Program-made: the position numbers and the translations under genes
The notes under the pieces: model-generated
The model's database searches: none
What the model was told of the DNA's origin: nothing
What the model saw: the letters and a program-made list of their open reading frames with translations, nothing else
NCBI RefSeq assembly: GCF_900465315.1
Contig: NZ_UBIX01000007.1
Origin: Asaia bogorensis_B
GTDB taxonomy: Bacteria; Pseudomonadota; Alphaproteobacteria; Acetobacterales; Acetobacteraceae
Length of the DNA: 64,000 nucleotides
Strand: one strand, 5' to 3'
In this document: piece after piece, positions 43,569 through 52,742 of the stretch
Numbering within the stretch: the stretch's first letter is position 1
How the letters are laid out: each line of letters begins with the position of its first letter

Positions 43569-44209
43569 TAGATGGCTCCGGCCGAATGGGTGGCACCCGC
43601 AATATGGGCACGTATAGGGGCAAAATCGCGTCGGTGATGCGGCGTGACACCGGCTTCGCGCAGACCGGCCATATGGACAGCCGTGCCATAGCCCGCATTT
43701 TTCTCCCAGCCATAAGCGTTATGGCGTTCCGAGAGGCGAGCCATGAGGCGATCCCGTTTGACCTTGGCGATGATCGATGCTCCGGCGATGGACAGGCTTT
43801 TGCGGTCGCCGCCAATAACAGCGATGGCAGGGCAACCCAGCTCAGGTAGGCGATTGCCATCCACAAGGGCGAGGTCCGGAACGGCACCGAGATGCGTCAG
43901 CGCGCGCTGCATGGCAAGGTGGCAGGCTTTGCCGATATTGATCTGCTCGATTTCAGCCACCGATGCCGCTCCAAGCCCGATCCGGACTGAAGGGTGATCG
44001 ATCAGCGCCGCATAAGCTGCTTCGCGACGACGGGCGCTCAGCTTTTTTGAGTCATCGATCAGCACAGAGAGCGCCGCATCGGGCGGCTCGAGAAACATGA
44101 GTGCTGCCGCGATGACAGGTCCAGCAAGCGGGCCACGGCCCACCTCGTCCAGGCCAGCGACCCTCTTCTCCGGTGCCCCATTGGCAAGTTCGAGAGTGTA
44201 GTCCGGCAT
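43568..44209 (-). CDS. rnhB: ribonuclease HII
   Basis: Cleaves RNA in RNA-DNA hybrids and at single ribonucleotides in DNA. The 213 residues show the active-site motif GLDEVGRGPLAGPV (Asp and Glu near 21-22), DDSKKLSARRRE, VDGN and the C-terminal GYGTAVHMAGL helix. It is upstream of and coupled to ccrM, an arrangement common in alphaproteobacteria; the shared promoter region carries a cluster of GANTC sites. Confidence 0.96.
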   Translation of the reverse strand: MPDYTLELANGAPEKRVAGLDEVGRGPLAGPVIAAALMFLEPPDAALSVLIDDSKKLSARRREAAYAALIDHPSVRIGLGAASVAEIEQINIGKACHLAMQRALTHLGAVPDLALVDGNRLPELGCPAIAVIGGDRKSLSIAGASIIAKVKRDRLMARLSERHNAYGWEKNAGYGTAVHMAGLREAGVTPHHRRDFAPIRAHIAGATHSAGAI

Positions 44210-44256
44210 GGTGCAGTTACATGATCCCTGGCAGCTTGAAACAAGACAGACTGCCC

Positions 44257-44341
44257 GAGTCGCACAGTCCTGCGAATCGCTTTTGAATCACCCGAATCGC
44301 GCTGTAAACCCCTGTAATGCGTGAGTGAATCATTTTTGCCC
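44257..44341. promoter_or_regulatory. cluster of five GANTC sites upstream of rnhB-ccrM
   Basis: GAGTC at 44257 and GAATC at 44274, 44285, 44294 and 44337 all lie within 85 bases, 48-132 bases upstream of the rnhB start. Roughly one GANTC per 256 bases is expected at random. CcrM is the enzyme that methylates this motif, so autoregulation through promoter methylation, as known for Caulobacter ccrM, is a reasonable inference. Confidence 0.7.
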
Positions 44342-44353
44342 GCAAAATGACAA

Positions 44354-44383
44354 AAGGGAGACCACATCGCTGAGATCTCCCTT
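44354..44383 (-). terminator. intrinsic terminator after the CsbD-like gene
   Basis: AAGGGAGA and TCTCCCTT form an 8-bp stem. On the minus strand it is followed by TTGTCATTTT. It lies 26 bases beyond the stop of the CsbD-like gene. Confidence 0.65.
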
Positions 44384-44408
44384 CCTCCATCAGGTCGGCC
44401 CTGAGGTC

Positions 44409-44702
44409 TTACTTCTTCTTGGAGCGTCCGAAGAAAATCGCGCCAAGAATGGTGCCGACCAGAATGGCAACGCTGAGTGAAATCAGCGGGCGGTCCTGCA
44501 CGAAGGCAGTCGCCTTTTCCAGAGTGGTCTCGGCATCGTCGTAAAGATCGGCAAATTCCTGCTGGGCCATGCCGGAGAGCTGATCGATCTTGCCTTCAGC
44601 CTGAAGCTTGGCATCGCCTGTCAGACCGCCGGCAGCGTCCTTCAGACGGCCCTTGGCTTCATCAAGCAGACCCTCACCCTTTTTTTCTACTGCATCAGCC
44701 AT
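44409..44702 (-). CDS. CsbD-like stress protein with C-terminal membrane segment
   Basis: Start chosen at 44702 (MADAVEKKGEG): AGGA lies about eight bases upstream, whereas the ATG at 44708 is too close. The 97 residues begin with a CsbD-type module (GLLDEAKGRLKDAAGGLTGD, AEGKIDQLSGMAQQ) and end with a DUF883/ElaB-like anchor: a helix, the RPLISLSVAILVGTILGAIFFG membrane segment and a basic tail. CsbD proteins are abundant general-stress proteins of unclear biochemistry; the anchor suggests inner-membrane location. Confidence 0.88.
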   Translation of the reverse strand: MADAVEKKGEGLLDEAKGRLKDAAGGLTGDAKLQAEGKIDQLSGMAQQEFADLYDDAETTLEKATAFVQDRPLISLSVAILVGTILGAIFFGRSKKK

Positions 44703-44965
44703 TGTCATAATCCTTTCACTTAACGGTGCTCTGAACATCCGTGACGTTAGGACGAACGGCGCATGAGCAAAACGGTTTCCTCGATACTTGCGCCGGATCC
44801 CGCTGTCACGACCGATCTTATGTAACGTGGGATATTGTAGATTGTTTCGTGTTTGAACTAGAATTTAGCTGACGTCATGTTACGGCGGCCTCAAATAACG
44901 TATGTCTCAAACACCAGTAGGCGCATGTGTCCGCCTCTGGTTTGGGTGATGGAAGACGAGAAGAG

Positions 44966-46279
44966 ATGACTGATCAGACGGGCCCTGACCGGACCCAGCC
45001 TGCGCGCCATGCTGCGCCCCACCCTTCCGCCTCGCCCGCGCTGGCAAGACCCCGGCGCAAGCGGCGCCTGCTTTTCATTATCGGCGGTCTGATTGTCCTG
45101 CTTCTTGCCGTCGCCTTCCTGCGCCCCCATTCACGCACGCATCATGCCGGTCGCGGTGGCCATCGCGCCGGGGCTGCTGCACAGGGCAGCAGCGAGGCGA
45201 CACCTGTCGCCGTGGCTGTGGTCAAGACGGGTGACATGCCCGAGGTCCTGACAGAGCTCGGTACCGTCGTGCCGATCACCAACGTGACCGTGCAGGCCCG
45301 CGTGAGCGGCTACATCATGAATGTGGCCTTCAAGGAAGGACAACACGTCAAGGCCGGCGACGAGCTGGTGCTGATCGATCCGCGCCCCTATCAGGTAGCG
45401 CTGGAACAGCAGCTTGGCACATTGAAGCAGGATCAGGCCCAGCTGGCCGATGCCCGCATCAATGCCGGGCGTTACGACAAGCTGATCAAGCAGAACTCGA
45501 TCGCCGCCATGACGGCTATCGATGCGCAATACAAGGTCCAGCAGCTTGAAGGCACCGTAAAGCTCGACCAGGCCAATGTCGATAATGCCCGTCTCAACCT
45601 GTATTACTGCCATATTATTGCGCCTGTTGATGGCCGCGTCGGTATCCGCGCTGTCGATATGGGCAATTACTTCACGGCGGGACAGTCAGGCGGTCTGACC
45701 ATCCTCACGCAGATGCAACCGATCTCCGTGATCTTCACCCTGCCGCAGGACCAGTTGCCGCAGGTCATGGACAGACTGCGCGCTGTGGGCCAGCTTCCTG
45801 TCGATGCGTGGGATAGCGCGAACCTGAACAAGATCGCCTCCGGCACCGTCAAGGCGCTGGACAGCCAGATCGACACGGCCACAGGCACGGTGCGTATGCG
45901 CGCCATCTTCAGCAATGAAGACGAGCACCTGTTTCCGAACCAGTTCGTCAATGCCCGTCTGCTGGTCGACACGCTGCATAACGTCATCCTGCTCTCGTCC
46001 AACGCGCTTCAGACTGGGCCGGACGGCCAGTTCGTCTATGTCGTGAAAGACGACAACACGGTTGAGGTCCGCAACGTCACGACCGGCATTGCCAGCAATG
46101 ACGTGACGGTCATCAAGACCGGGCTCAAGCTGGGCGAGCGCGTGGTGACCGATGGCACCAATCATCTGCGCCCCGGCGCCAAGGTGAGCATCCCTGCTGA
46201 CAATGCCAATGCGTCGGATAACGGGAACAAGGGCGACACCAGCGCCACTCCCGCTCCTGCCGCCAAGCCCGCGCAGTAA
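44966..46279 (+). CDS. mdtA: RND efflux periplasmic adaptor (MdtA-type)
   Basis: Membrane-fusion protein linking an RND pump to an outer-membrane channel. Start at 44966 is preferred over 44927 because GAAGAG precedes it. The 437 residues have a membrane anchor (~34-52), a lipoyl/barrel-sandwich half (ARVSGYIMNVAFKEGQHVKAGD), an alpha hairpin (~105-190), the second lipoyl half (LYYCHIIAPVDGRVGIRAVDMGNY) and beta-barrel/membrane-proximal domains. The tail is low-complexity Asp/Asn/Ala/Pro. Followed nine bases later by the pump genes. Confidence 0.93.
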   Translation: MTDQTGPDRTQPARHAAPHPSASPALARPRRKRRLLFIIGGLIVLLLAVAFLRPHSRTHHAGRGGHRAGAAAQGSSEATPVAVAVVKTGDMPEVLTELGTVVPITNVTVQARVSGYIMNVAFKEGQHVKAGDELVLIDPRPYQVALEQQLGTLKQDQAQLADARINAGRYDKLIKQNSIAAMTAIDAQYKVQQLEGTVKLDQANVDNARLNLYYCHIIAPVDGRVGIRAVDMGNYFTAGQSGGLTILTQMQPISVIFTLPQDQLPQVMDRLRAVGQLPVDAWDSANLNKIASGTVKALDSQIDTATGTVRMRAIFSNEDEHLFPNQFVNARLLVDTLHNVILLSSNALQTGPDGQFVYVVKDDNTVEVRNVTTGIASNDVTVIKTGLKLGERVVTDGTNHLRPGAKVSIPADNANASDNGNKGDTSATPAPAAKPAQ

Positions 46280-46287
46280 GCCCGCCC

Positions 46288-49200
46288 ATGAATCCTTCTC
46301 GTCTCTTCATCGATCGCCCGGTCGCCACATCGCTCCTGATGCTGGCGATCATGCTGACCGGCCTGCTCGGCTATCACTTCCTGCCGATCTCGGCCCTGCC
46401 CCAGGTGGAATATCCGACCATCACGGTCTCGACCTTCTATCCGGGCGCGGGTCCGGATGTGATGGCGACATCGGTCACGGCCCCGCTCGAAACGCAGCTC
46501 GGTCAGATGCCCGGCCTCGACCAGATGACCTCGCAGTCATCGGGCGGTGCCTCGGTCATCACGCTGCGCTTCGGGCTCGACATGTCGATGGATATTGCCG
46601 AGCAGGAAGTCCAGGCGGCCATCAACCAGTCCAACTCGCTTCTGCCGACCGACCTTCCGGCCCCGCCGATTTATGCCAAGGTCAACCCGGCTGACACCCC
46701 CGTCCTCACGCTGGGCATCACCTCGCGTACCATGCCCCTGACCGAGGTGCAGGATTATGTGAATACGCGGCTTCAGCAGCGTATCAGCCAGATTTCGGGT
46801 GTGGGCCTTGTCACGCTCTCGGGTGGCAATCGCAAGGCCATACGCGTTCGGATCAACATCCCCAAGCTGACCTCCTATGGCATCGCCATCGATACGGTGC
46901 GCACCACCATCGGCACGGTCAACATCAACTCACCAACCGGCACGTTCGACGGCCCACACCGCTCGACCACGCTGCGCATCGACGGGCAGATTTCCTCTGT
47001 CGACCAGTTGATGAACCAGATCATCGCCTATCAGGATAACGGCCCGATCCGCCTGCGCGATGTGGGCACCGTGGTGCAGGGACCCGAGAATGACCAGCTT
47101 GCCGCCTGGTCCGACAAGACACCGGCGCTGATCCTGAACGTCCAGCGCCAGCCCGGTGCCAATGTGATTTCGGTGGTCGATAATGTGCTGGCGGTCCTGC
47201 CGCAGCTGCGCAAGACCCTGCCGCCCGGTATCGAGATCACCCCGCTTACCGACCGCACCACCACCATTCGCGCCTCGGTGGCGGATGTGGAGTTCGAGCT
47301 CGGCATGGCCATGCTGCTCGTGGTGGCCGTGATCTTCGTCTTTCTGTTCAACGTGCCCGCCACGATCATTCCAAGCCTGAGCGTGCCGCTCTCGCTTATC
47401 GGCACGCTGGCGGTGATGTATCTGCTCGATTTCTCGCTCGATAATCTCTCACTTATGGCCCTGACCATCGCGACGGGCTTCGTGGTGGATGACGCCATCG
47501 TGGTGATCGAGAACATCGCGCGCTACATCGAGATGGGCGAAGACCGTTACACCGCAGCCGTCAAGGGCTCGCAGGAGATCGGGTTTACCATCATCTCGCT
47601 GACGGTCTCGCTCATTGCCGTGCTGATCCCGCTGCTTTTCATGAGCGATGTGGTCGGTCGCCTGTTCCATGAATTTGCCATGACGCTGGCGATCACCATC
47701 GTGATCTCGGCCATCGTTTCCATCACGCTCGTGCCCATGATGTGCGCCCGTTTGCTCAGCGAGCGTGCCCATGACGAGCATGCCACCACCCGCTTCCAGC
47801 GCGTCGCTGCGCGGGTAGGCAATGCCATCGAGCGCCTGATCGCCACCTATGCGCGCTGGCTCGATTTCGTGCTGCGTCACCAGACAGCGACCCTGCTCGT
47901 AGCACTGGGCACCTTCGTGCTGACCGTGTTCCTTGCCGTGATCATCCCCAAGGGGTTCTTCCCCCGTCAGGACACAGGCGTGGTGCAGGGTATTACCCAG
48001 ATGGCGCAGGCCATCTCATTCGACAGCATGAAGAAGCATCAGGAGGCAGTTATCGCCGCCGTGCTGGAAGATCCTGACGTTGCCAGCGTGTCGAGCTTCG
48101 TCGGTATCGACGGGCAGAACATGACGCTCAATGTCGGGCGTATGCTGATCAACCTCAAGCCGCTGGACCAGCGCAGCAGCGGGCTTTCTGCCATTCTCAA
48201 GCGTCTGGCCGAACGGGGAAGCTCGACACCCGGTGCGCGGCTGTTCCTCCAGCCCGTGCAGGATCTGTCTCTCGATTCTACGGTGTCCGCCACGCAGTAT
48301 CAGTTCCTGCTCGAAAACCCGGATTACGATACCTTCAAGACCTGGGTGCCCAAGCTCCTTACCGCCTTGCAGCAGGAACCCGCTCTGGCAGATGTCACCT
48401 CCGACCTGCAGGCCGAGGGGCTGGTCGCGCATGTCGACCTCGATCGTACCAATGGCGCGCGCTACTCCATCACGCCACAGACCATCGATAACCTGCTCTA
48501 TGACAGCTACGGCCAGCGCCAGATCTCGACCATCTATACCCAGTCCAACCAGTATCGCGTGATCCTCGAAACTGAGCCGCGTTTCCAGCATGACCTGGCC
48601 AGCCTCGGCCAGCTTTACCTGCCTGGCATCTCAAGCGAAGCCGGCCAGAGCTCATCCGGCCCGACCCGCCTGCCCACCTCCGGTCTGGTGCCGCTGCATC
48701 AGGTGACCACCATCACCAAGGGCCTCGCCCCGCTACTCATCACGCATTTCGGCCAGTTCCCGGCAACCACCGTGTCCTTCAACGTGGCCGAGGGCTATTC
48801 GCTGGGTGCTGCGACGAATGCCATCGACCATGCAGCGTCGAGCATCGGTCTGCCCCCCGCTTTCCAGACGGCGTTCCAGGGCACGGCGGCGGCATTCCGC
48901 TCCTCGCTGAGTAATGAGCTTTATCTGGTGATTGCGGCGCTTGTGGCGGTCTATATCGTGCTGGGCGTACTCTATGAGAGCTTCATCCATCCGATCACCA
49001 TCCTTTCCACCCTGCCCTCTGCCGCCATCGGCGCACTGCTGGCGCTGTCTCTTTGCGGCATGGATCTGGATGTGATGGGGATCATCGGCATCGTGCTGCT
49101 GATCGGCATCGTGAAGAAAAACGCCATCATGATGATCGACTTCGCGCTCGAGGCCGAACGACTGGATGGGCTGGCGCCTTTCGATGCCATCCGTCGTGCA

Positions 49201-49467
49201 GCGCTGCTGCGCTTTCGCCCGATCCTGATGACCACACTGGCCGCCTTCTTCGGTGCCCTGCCCCTGATGCTCGGCCACGGCGTAGGGTCCGAACTGCGTC
49301 GCCCGCTCGGTGTGTCGATTGTGGGCGGGTTGCTGCTGTCGCAGTTGCTTACCCTGTTCACCACACCGGTCATCTACCTGATGATGGATCGTATTGCCGC
49401 CGCAACGCGTCGTCGTTTCGGGCTCCGCTCCATGTCTGAGCGCCTTGCGGAACAGGGTGGCGAGTGA
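46288..49467 (+). CDS. mdtB: RND efflux pump, MdtB-type
   Basis: Inner-membrane proton-driven drug exporter, 1059 residues, with 12 membrane helices and two large periplasmic loops. Visible landmarks: N-terminal FIDRPVATSLLMLAIMLTGL, the pore-domain PGAGPDVMATSVTAPLE, the helix-4 proton-relay pair Asp-Asp in GFVVDDAIVVIENI, and the helix-11/12 GIVKKNAIMMIDFALE. Two homologous pump genes in tandem with one adaptor is the MdtABC arrangement, where MdtB and MdtC form a heterotrimer. Stop overlaps the mdtC GTG start. Confidence 0.94.
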   Translation: MNPSRLFIDRPVATSLLMLAIMLTGLLGYHFLPISALPQVEYPTITVSTFYPGAGPDVMATSVTAPLETQLGQMPGLDQMTSQSSGGASVITLRFGLDMSMDIAEQEVQAAINQSNSLLPTDLPAPPIYAKVNPADTPVLTLGITSRTMPLTEVQDYVNTRLQQRISQISGVGLVTLSGGNRKAIRVRINIPKLTSYGIAIDTVRTTIGTVNINSPTGTFDGPHRSTTLRIDGQISSVDQLMNQIIAYQDNGPIRLRDVGTVVQGPENDQLAAWSDKTPALILNVQRQPGANVISVVDNVLAVLPQLRKTLPPGIEITPLTDRTTTIRASVADVEFELGMAMLLVVAVIFVFLFNVPATIIPSLSVPLSLIGTLAVMYLLDFSLDNLSLMALTIATGFVVDDAIVVIENIARYIEMGEDRYTAAVKGSQEIGFTIISLTVSLIAVLIPLLFMSDVVGRLFHEFAMTLAITIVISAIVSITLVPMMCARLLSERAHDEHATTRFQRVAARVGNAIERLIATYARWLDFVLRHQTATLLVALGTFVLTVFLAVIIPKGFFPRQDTGVVQGITQMAQAISFDSMKKHQEAVIAAVLEDPDVASVSSFVGIDGQNMTLNVGRMLINLKPLDQRSSGLSAILKRLAERGSSTPGARLFLQPVQDLSLDSTVSATQYQFLLENPDYDTFKTWVPKLLTALQQEPALADVTSDLQAEGLVAHVDLDRTNGARYSITPQTIDNLLYDSYGQRQISTIYTQSNQYRVILETEPRFQHDLASLGQLYLPGISSEAGQSSSGPTRLPTSGLVPLHQVTTITKGLAPLLITHFGQFPATTVSFNVAEGYSLGAATNAIDHAASSIGLPPAFQTAFQGTAAAFRSSLSNELYLVIAALVAVYIVLGVLYESFIHPITILSTLPSAAIGALLALSLCGMDLDVMGIIGIVLLIGIVKKNAIMMIDFALEAERLDGLAPFDAIRRAALLRFRPILMTTLAAFFGALPLMLGHGVGSELRRPLGVSIVGGLLLSQLLTLFTTPVIYLMMDRIAAATRRRFGLRSMSERLAEQGGE

Positions 49468-52400
49468 ATATCACCCGCCCCTTCATTCTGCGGCCCGTTG
49501 CGACCTCGCTCCTGACGGCCGCCATGCTCATTGCCGGAATGCTGGCCTACACCATGCTTCCCGTGGCCGATCTGCCCAATGTGGACATGCCGGTCATCAT
49601 GGTGCAGGCGCAGCAATCGGGTGGCTCGCCGACCGAGATCGCAAGCACGATCGCAGCGCCGCTTGAGCGTCATCTGGGTGCTATTGCCGGGCTGAGCGAG
49701 ATGACCTCGCAATCCATGGTCAATCAGGCCCGGATCATCCTGCAATTCGATCTGTCACGCGACATCAACGGCGCCGCGCGCGATGTCGAGGCGGCCTTGC
49801 AGGCCGCCCGTGCCGACCTGCCTACCACGCTGCGCACCAACCCCAGCTATCAGAAGGCCAATCCGAACGGCGCGCCCATCCTCGTGATGGCGCTCACCTC
49901 CCCCACCAAGACCCCGGCCATGCTGTATGATCAGGCCACGAACGTTCTGCAGCAGCAGCTCAGTCAGGTTCAGGGTGTCGGCGAGGTGGAAGTCGGTGGC
50001 GGTGCCCTCCCTGCCGTGCGCGTCGAGGTCAATCCGCTCCTGCTCTACAAATTCGGGATCAGCTTTGAGGATGTGCGCGCATCGCTGGCCTCGGCCAATG
50101 CCCATACGCCCAAAGGCTTCATCGATCAGGGCGGCTATCGCTTTACGCTGGACACCAACGACCAGGCTGAGAAGGCCCAGGCCTATCGCGACCTGATCAT
50201 TGCTTATCGCAATGCCCGCCCTGTTCGCCTGTCGAGTGTGGCCGAGGTCAATGACAGCGTGGAAAACCTGCGTACGCTCGGCGTCTATAACGGACAGCGT
50301 GCCGTGGTGGGGCTGGTCTTTGCGCAGGCAGGGGCGAACGTGGTCAAGACCACCGACGAGATCAAGGCGCGTCTGCCACTCATCCGGGCGGCCCTACCCC
50401 CCGATATCGACCTGCATATTGCCGTTGATCGCTCCAAGACCATTCGCGCCGCGCTGGATGACACCAAGCTGACGCTCATCCTTGCCGTGGTGCTGGTGGT
50501 GCTGGTCGTGCTGGTTTTCCTGCAATCGGCCCCGGCCATTCTGGTCCCGGCGATTGTAGTGCCCACCTCCATCATCGCGACCTTCGCTGTCATGAAGCTG
50601 CTGGGCTACCAGCTCGACAACATGTCACTCATGGCGCTCACCATTTCCACCGGCTTTGTGGTGGACGATGCCATCGTGGTGCTGGAGAACATCACGCGTT
50701 ATCTCGAGCAGGGTCTCTCGCCACTCAAGGCGGCGCTGATCGGCGCGGGTGAAGTGGCCTTTACGGTCGTCTCCATCACCCTCTCGCTTATTGCCGTGTT
50801 TGTGCCGATCATCCTTCTGGGCGGGATTGCCGGGCGACTGTTCCACGAATTTGCCATGACCATCTCGATCACCCTTGTGATCTCGATGATCCTGTCGCTG
50901 TCACTCACCCCCATGATCTGCGCCCTGCTGCTGCGTCCTGCAAAAGAAGGGCATCAGCGCGCACGTATCGCCATCTTCCTTGATCGGCAGATCACCCGTG
51001 TTACCGATGGCTATGTCGCCTCGCTCGACTGGTCCCTGCGCCATCGCTGGTTGATGCTTCTGACACTGCCAGCTACCCTGTTCATCGCAGGTGCGCTTTT
51101 CGTGAAGATGCCCAAGGGCTTCTTCCCGGATGAAGATACCGGCATGATGATGGGCCATATCATCGGCGATCAGTCATCGTCATTCAGCCAGATGAGCGGC
51201 AAGACCTATGAAGTGGCCAAAACCGTCTCGAAAGATCGCGATGTTGCCGCCATCGTCGGTTTTCTGGGCGGTCGTCAGGCCAATCAGGCCAATCTCTTTG
51301 CCTCACTCAAGGACAAATCCGCTCGCAACGACACGGTGACCCAGACCATCGAGCGCCTGGGCCGCAAGTTCAGCCATATGGTGGGCGCCGAGATTTTCTT
51401 CATGGCACCCGGTGCCGTAAGAGCGGGTGCCCGTGGCGGCAATGCCTCTTACCAGTATGCCCTGCAAGGCCCCGATGCCGATGAGCTTTTCACCCTCACC
51501 CCCAAGGTGGTGGAAGCCTTCCAGAAAATTCCTGGGCTTATGGATGTTTCCTCCGATCTGAGCGAAGGAGGCTCTGCGCTCGATGTGAAGATCAACCGCG
51601 ACCTGTCGTCACGTTTCCAGATTACCCCACAACTCGTCTCGAATATCCTGTTCGATGCCTATGGCCAGCGTGCTGCCTCGGTCATCTACAAGCCGATCAA
51701 CCAGTATCGTGTGATCATGGAGGCGGCGCCGCGCTTCTGGCAGGACCCCAACACGCTGCAGCAGGTCTGGATCAGTACCTCGGGCGGTACGGCCTCCGGC
51801 AGCGTCGCATCGAACCGCATCCGCGTTGTCACGACCAGCACGGCCTCGAGCAGCGTCTCGACCGCCGATTCCAACTACCAGAACCAGATGGCCAACAGTC
51901 TGGCCGGAGGCAACAATGCGTCCTCGGGCTCGGCAGTGGCGACCAGCGCAGAGACCATGGTGCCGCTCAGCCTGACTTCGCACATCATTCCGGGCACCAC
52001 AGCTCTGAGCGTGAACCATCAGGGGCAATCGGTGGCCACCACCATTTCGTTCAACCTCAAGCAGGGCGTGTCGCTGGGCGATGCGGTGACGGCCATCAAT
52101 GCCGCACTCGTCAAACTGCATGTGCCCTCAGACATTCAGGGTGGCTTTGCGGGTAATGCCGCCCTGTTCCAGAAATCGGTCAATGACGAGCCCCTGCTCA
52201 TCCTCGCGGCCCTGGCCGCGGTCTATATCGTGCTGGGCGTGCTCTATGAGAGCCTCGTGCACCCGCTCACTATCCTCTCCACGCTGCCTTCCGCCGGGGT
52301 CGGGGCCATTCTGGCGCTCCAGATCTTCGGCGAGGAGTTCTCGCTGATCGCGATGATCGGCGTGATCCTGCTGATTGGCATCGTCAAGAAGAACGCCATC

Positions 52401-52742
52401 ATGCTGATCGATTTCGCCATGCAGGCCCAACGCGACGGCGCCACCCCCGAAGAAGCCATTCGTCAGGCCAGCGCCCTGCGCTTTCGCCCCATCATCATGA
52501 CCTCGCTCGCCGCAGCGCTGGGTGCAGTTCCGTTGATCATTGCCAATGGCTATGGTGCAGAATTGCGCCGCCCTCTGGGTATTTCCATTCTCGGCGGTCT
52601 GGTCGTCAGTCAGGCCCTCACCCTTTACAGCACGCCTGCCGTTTTCCTGACGCTCGATGCGATGGGACGCAGGATCTCACGGTTCTTCCATTCCACCTCC
52701 ATGCTTTTCCGCCGGTACCATCAGGATCAGACCCAAGGATGA
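49464..52742 (+). CDS. mdtC: RND efflux pump, MdtC-type
   Basis: Second RND subunit, 1092 residues, beginning with GTG (MNITRPFILRPVATSLL) in a GTGA overlap with mdtB. Shows helix-4 GFVVDDAIVVLENI, PIILLGGIAGRLFHEFA, and GIVKKNAIMLIDFAMQ. A Ser/Thr/Ala/Gly-rich insertion of about 70 residues (~770-845; VVTTSTASSSVST, SSGSAVATS) lies in the second periplasmic loop and is absent from the MdtB partner; it may be a species-specific loop. Overlaps the outer-membrane factor gene by ATGA. Confidence 0.94.
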   Translation: MNITRPFILRPVATSLLTAAMLIAGMLAYTMLPVADLPNVDMPVIMVQAQQSGGSPTEIASTIAAPLERHLGAIAGLSEMTSQSMVNQARIILQFDLSRDINGAARDVEAALQAARADLPTTLRTNPSYQKANPNGAPILVMALTSPTKTPAMLYDQATNVLQQQLSQVQGVGEVEVGGGALPAVRVEVNPLLLYKFGISFEDVRASLASANAHTPKGFIDQGGYRFTLDTNDQAEKAQAYRDLIIAYRNARPVRLSSVAEVNDSVENLRTLGVYNGQRAVVGLVFAQAGANVVKTTDEIKARLPLIRAALPPDIDLHIAVDRSKTIRAALDDTKLTLILAVVLVVLVVLVFLQSAPAILVPAIVVPTSIIATFAVMKLLGYQLDNMSLMALTISTGFVVDDAIVVLENITRYLEQGLSPLKAALIGAGEVAFTVVSITLSLIAVFVPIILLGGIAGRLFHEFAMTISITLVISMILSLSLTPMICALLLRPAKEGHQRARIAIFLDRQITRVTDGYVASLDWSLRHRWLMLLTLPATLFIAGALFVKMPKGFFPDEDTGMMMGHIIGDQSSSFSQMSGKTYEVAKTVSKDRDVAAIVGFLGGRQANQANLFASLKDKSARNDTVTQTIERLGRKFSHMVGAEIFFMAPGAVRAGARGGNASYQYALQGPDADELFTLTPKVVEAFQKIPGLMDVSSDLSEGGSALDVKINRDLSSRFQITPQLVSNILFDAYGQRAASVIYKPINQYRVIMEAAPRFWQDPNTLQQVWISTSGGTASGSVASNRIRVVTTSTASSSVSTADSNYQNQMANSLAGGNNASSGSAVATSAETMVPLSLTSHIIPGTTALSVNHQGQSVATTISFNLKQGVSLGDAVTAINAALVKLHVPSDIQGGFAGNAALFQKSVNDEPLLILAALAAVYIVLGVLYESLVHPLTILSTLPSAGVGAILALQIFGEEFSLIAMIGVILLIGIVKKNAIMLIDFAMQAQRDGATPEEAIRQASALRFRPIIMTSLAAALGAVPLIIANGYGAELRRPLGISILGGLVVSQALTLYSTPAVFLTLDAMGRRISRFFHSTSMLFRRYHQDQTQG

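Noticed and set aside
42321..43571. 416-codon plus-strand open frame opposite ccrM
   Set aside because: Mirror image of the ccrM coding strand; no motifs of its own.
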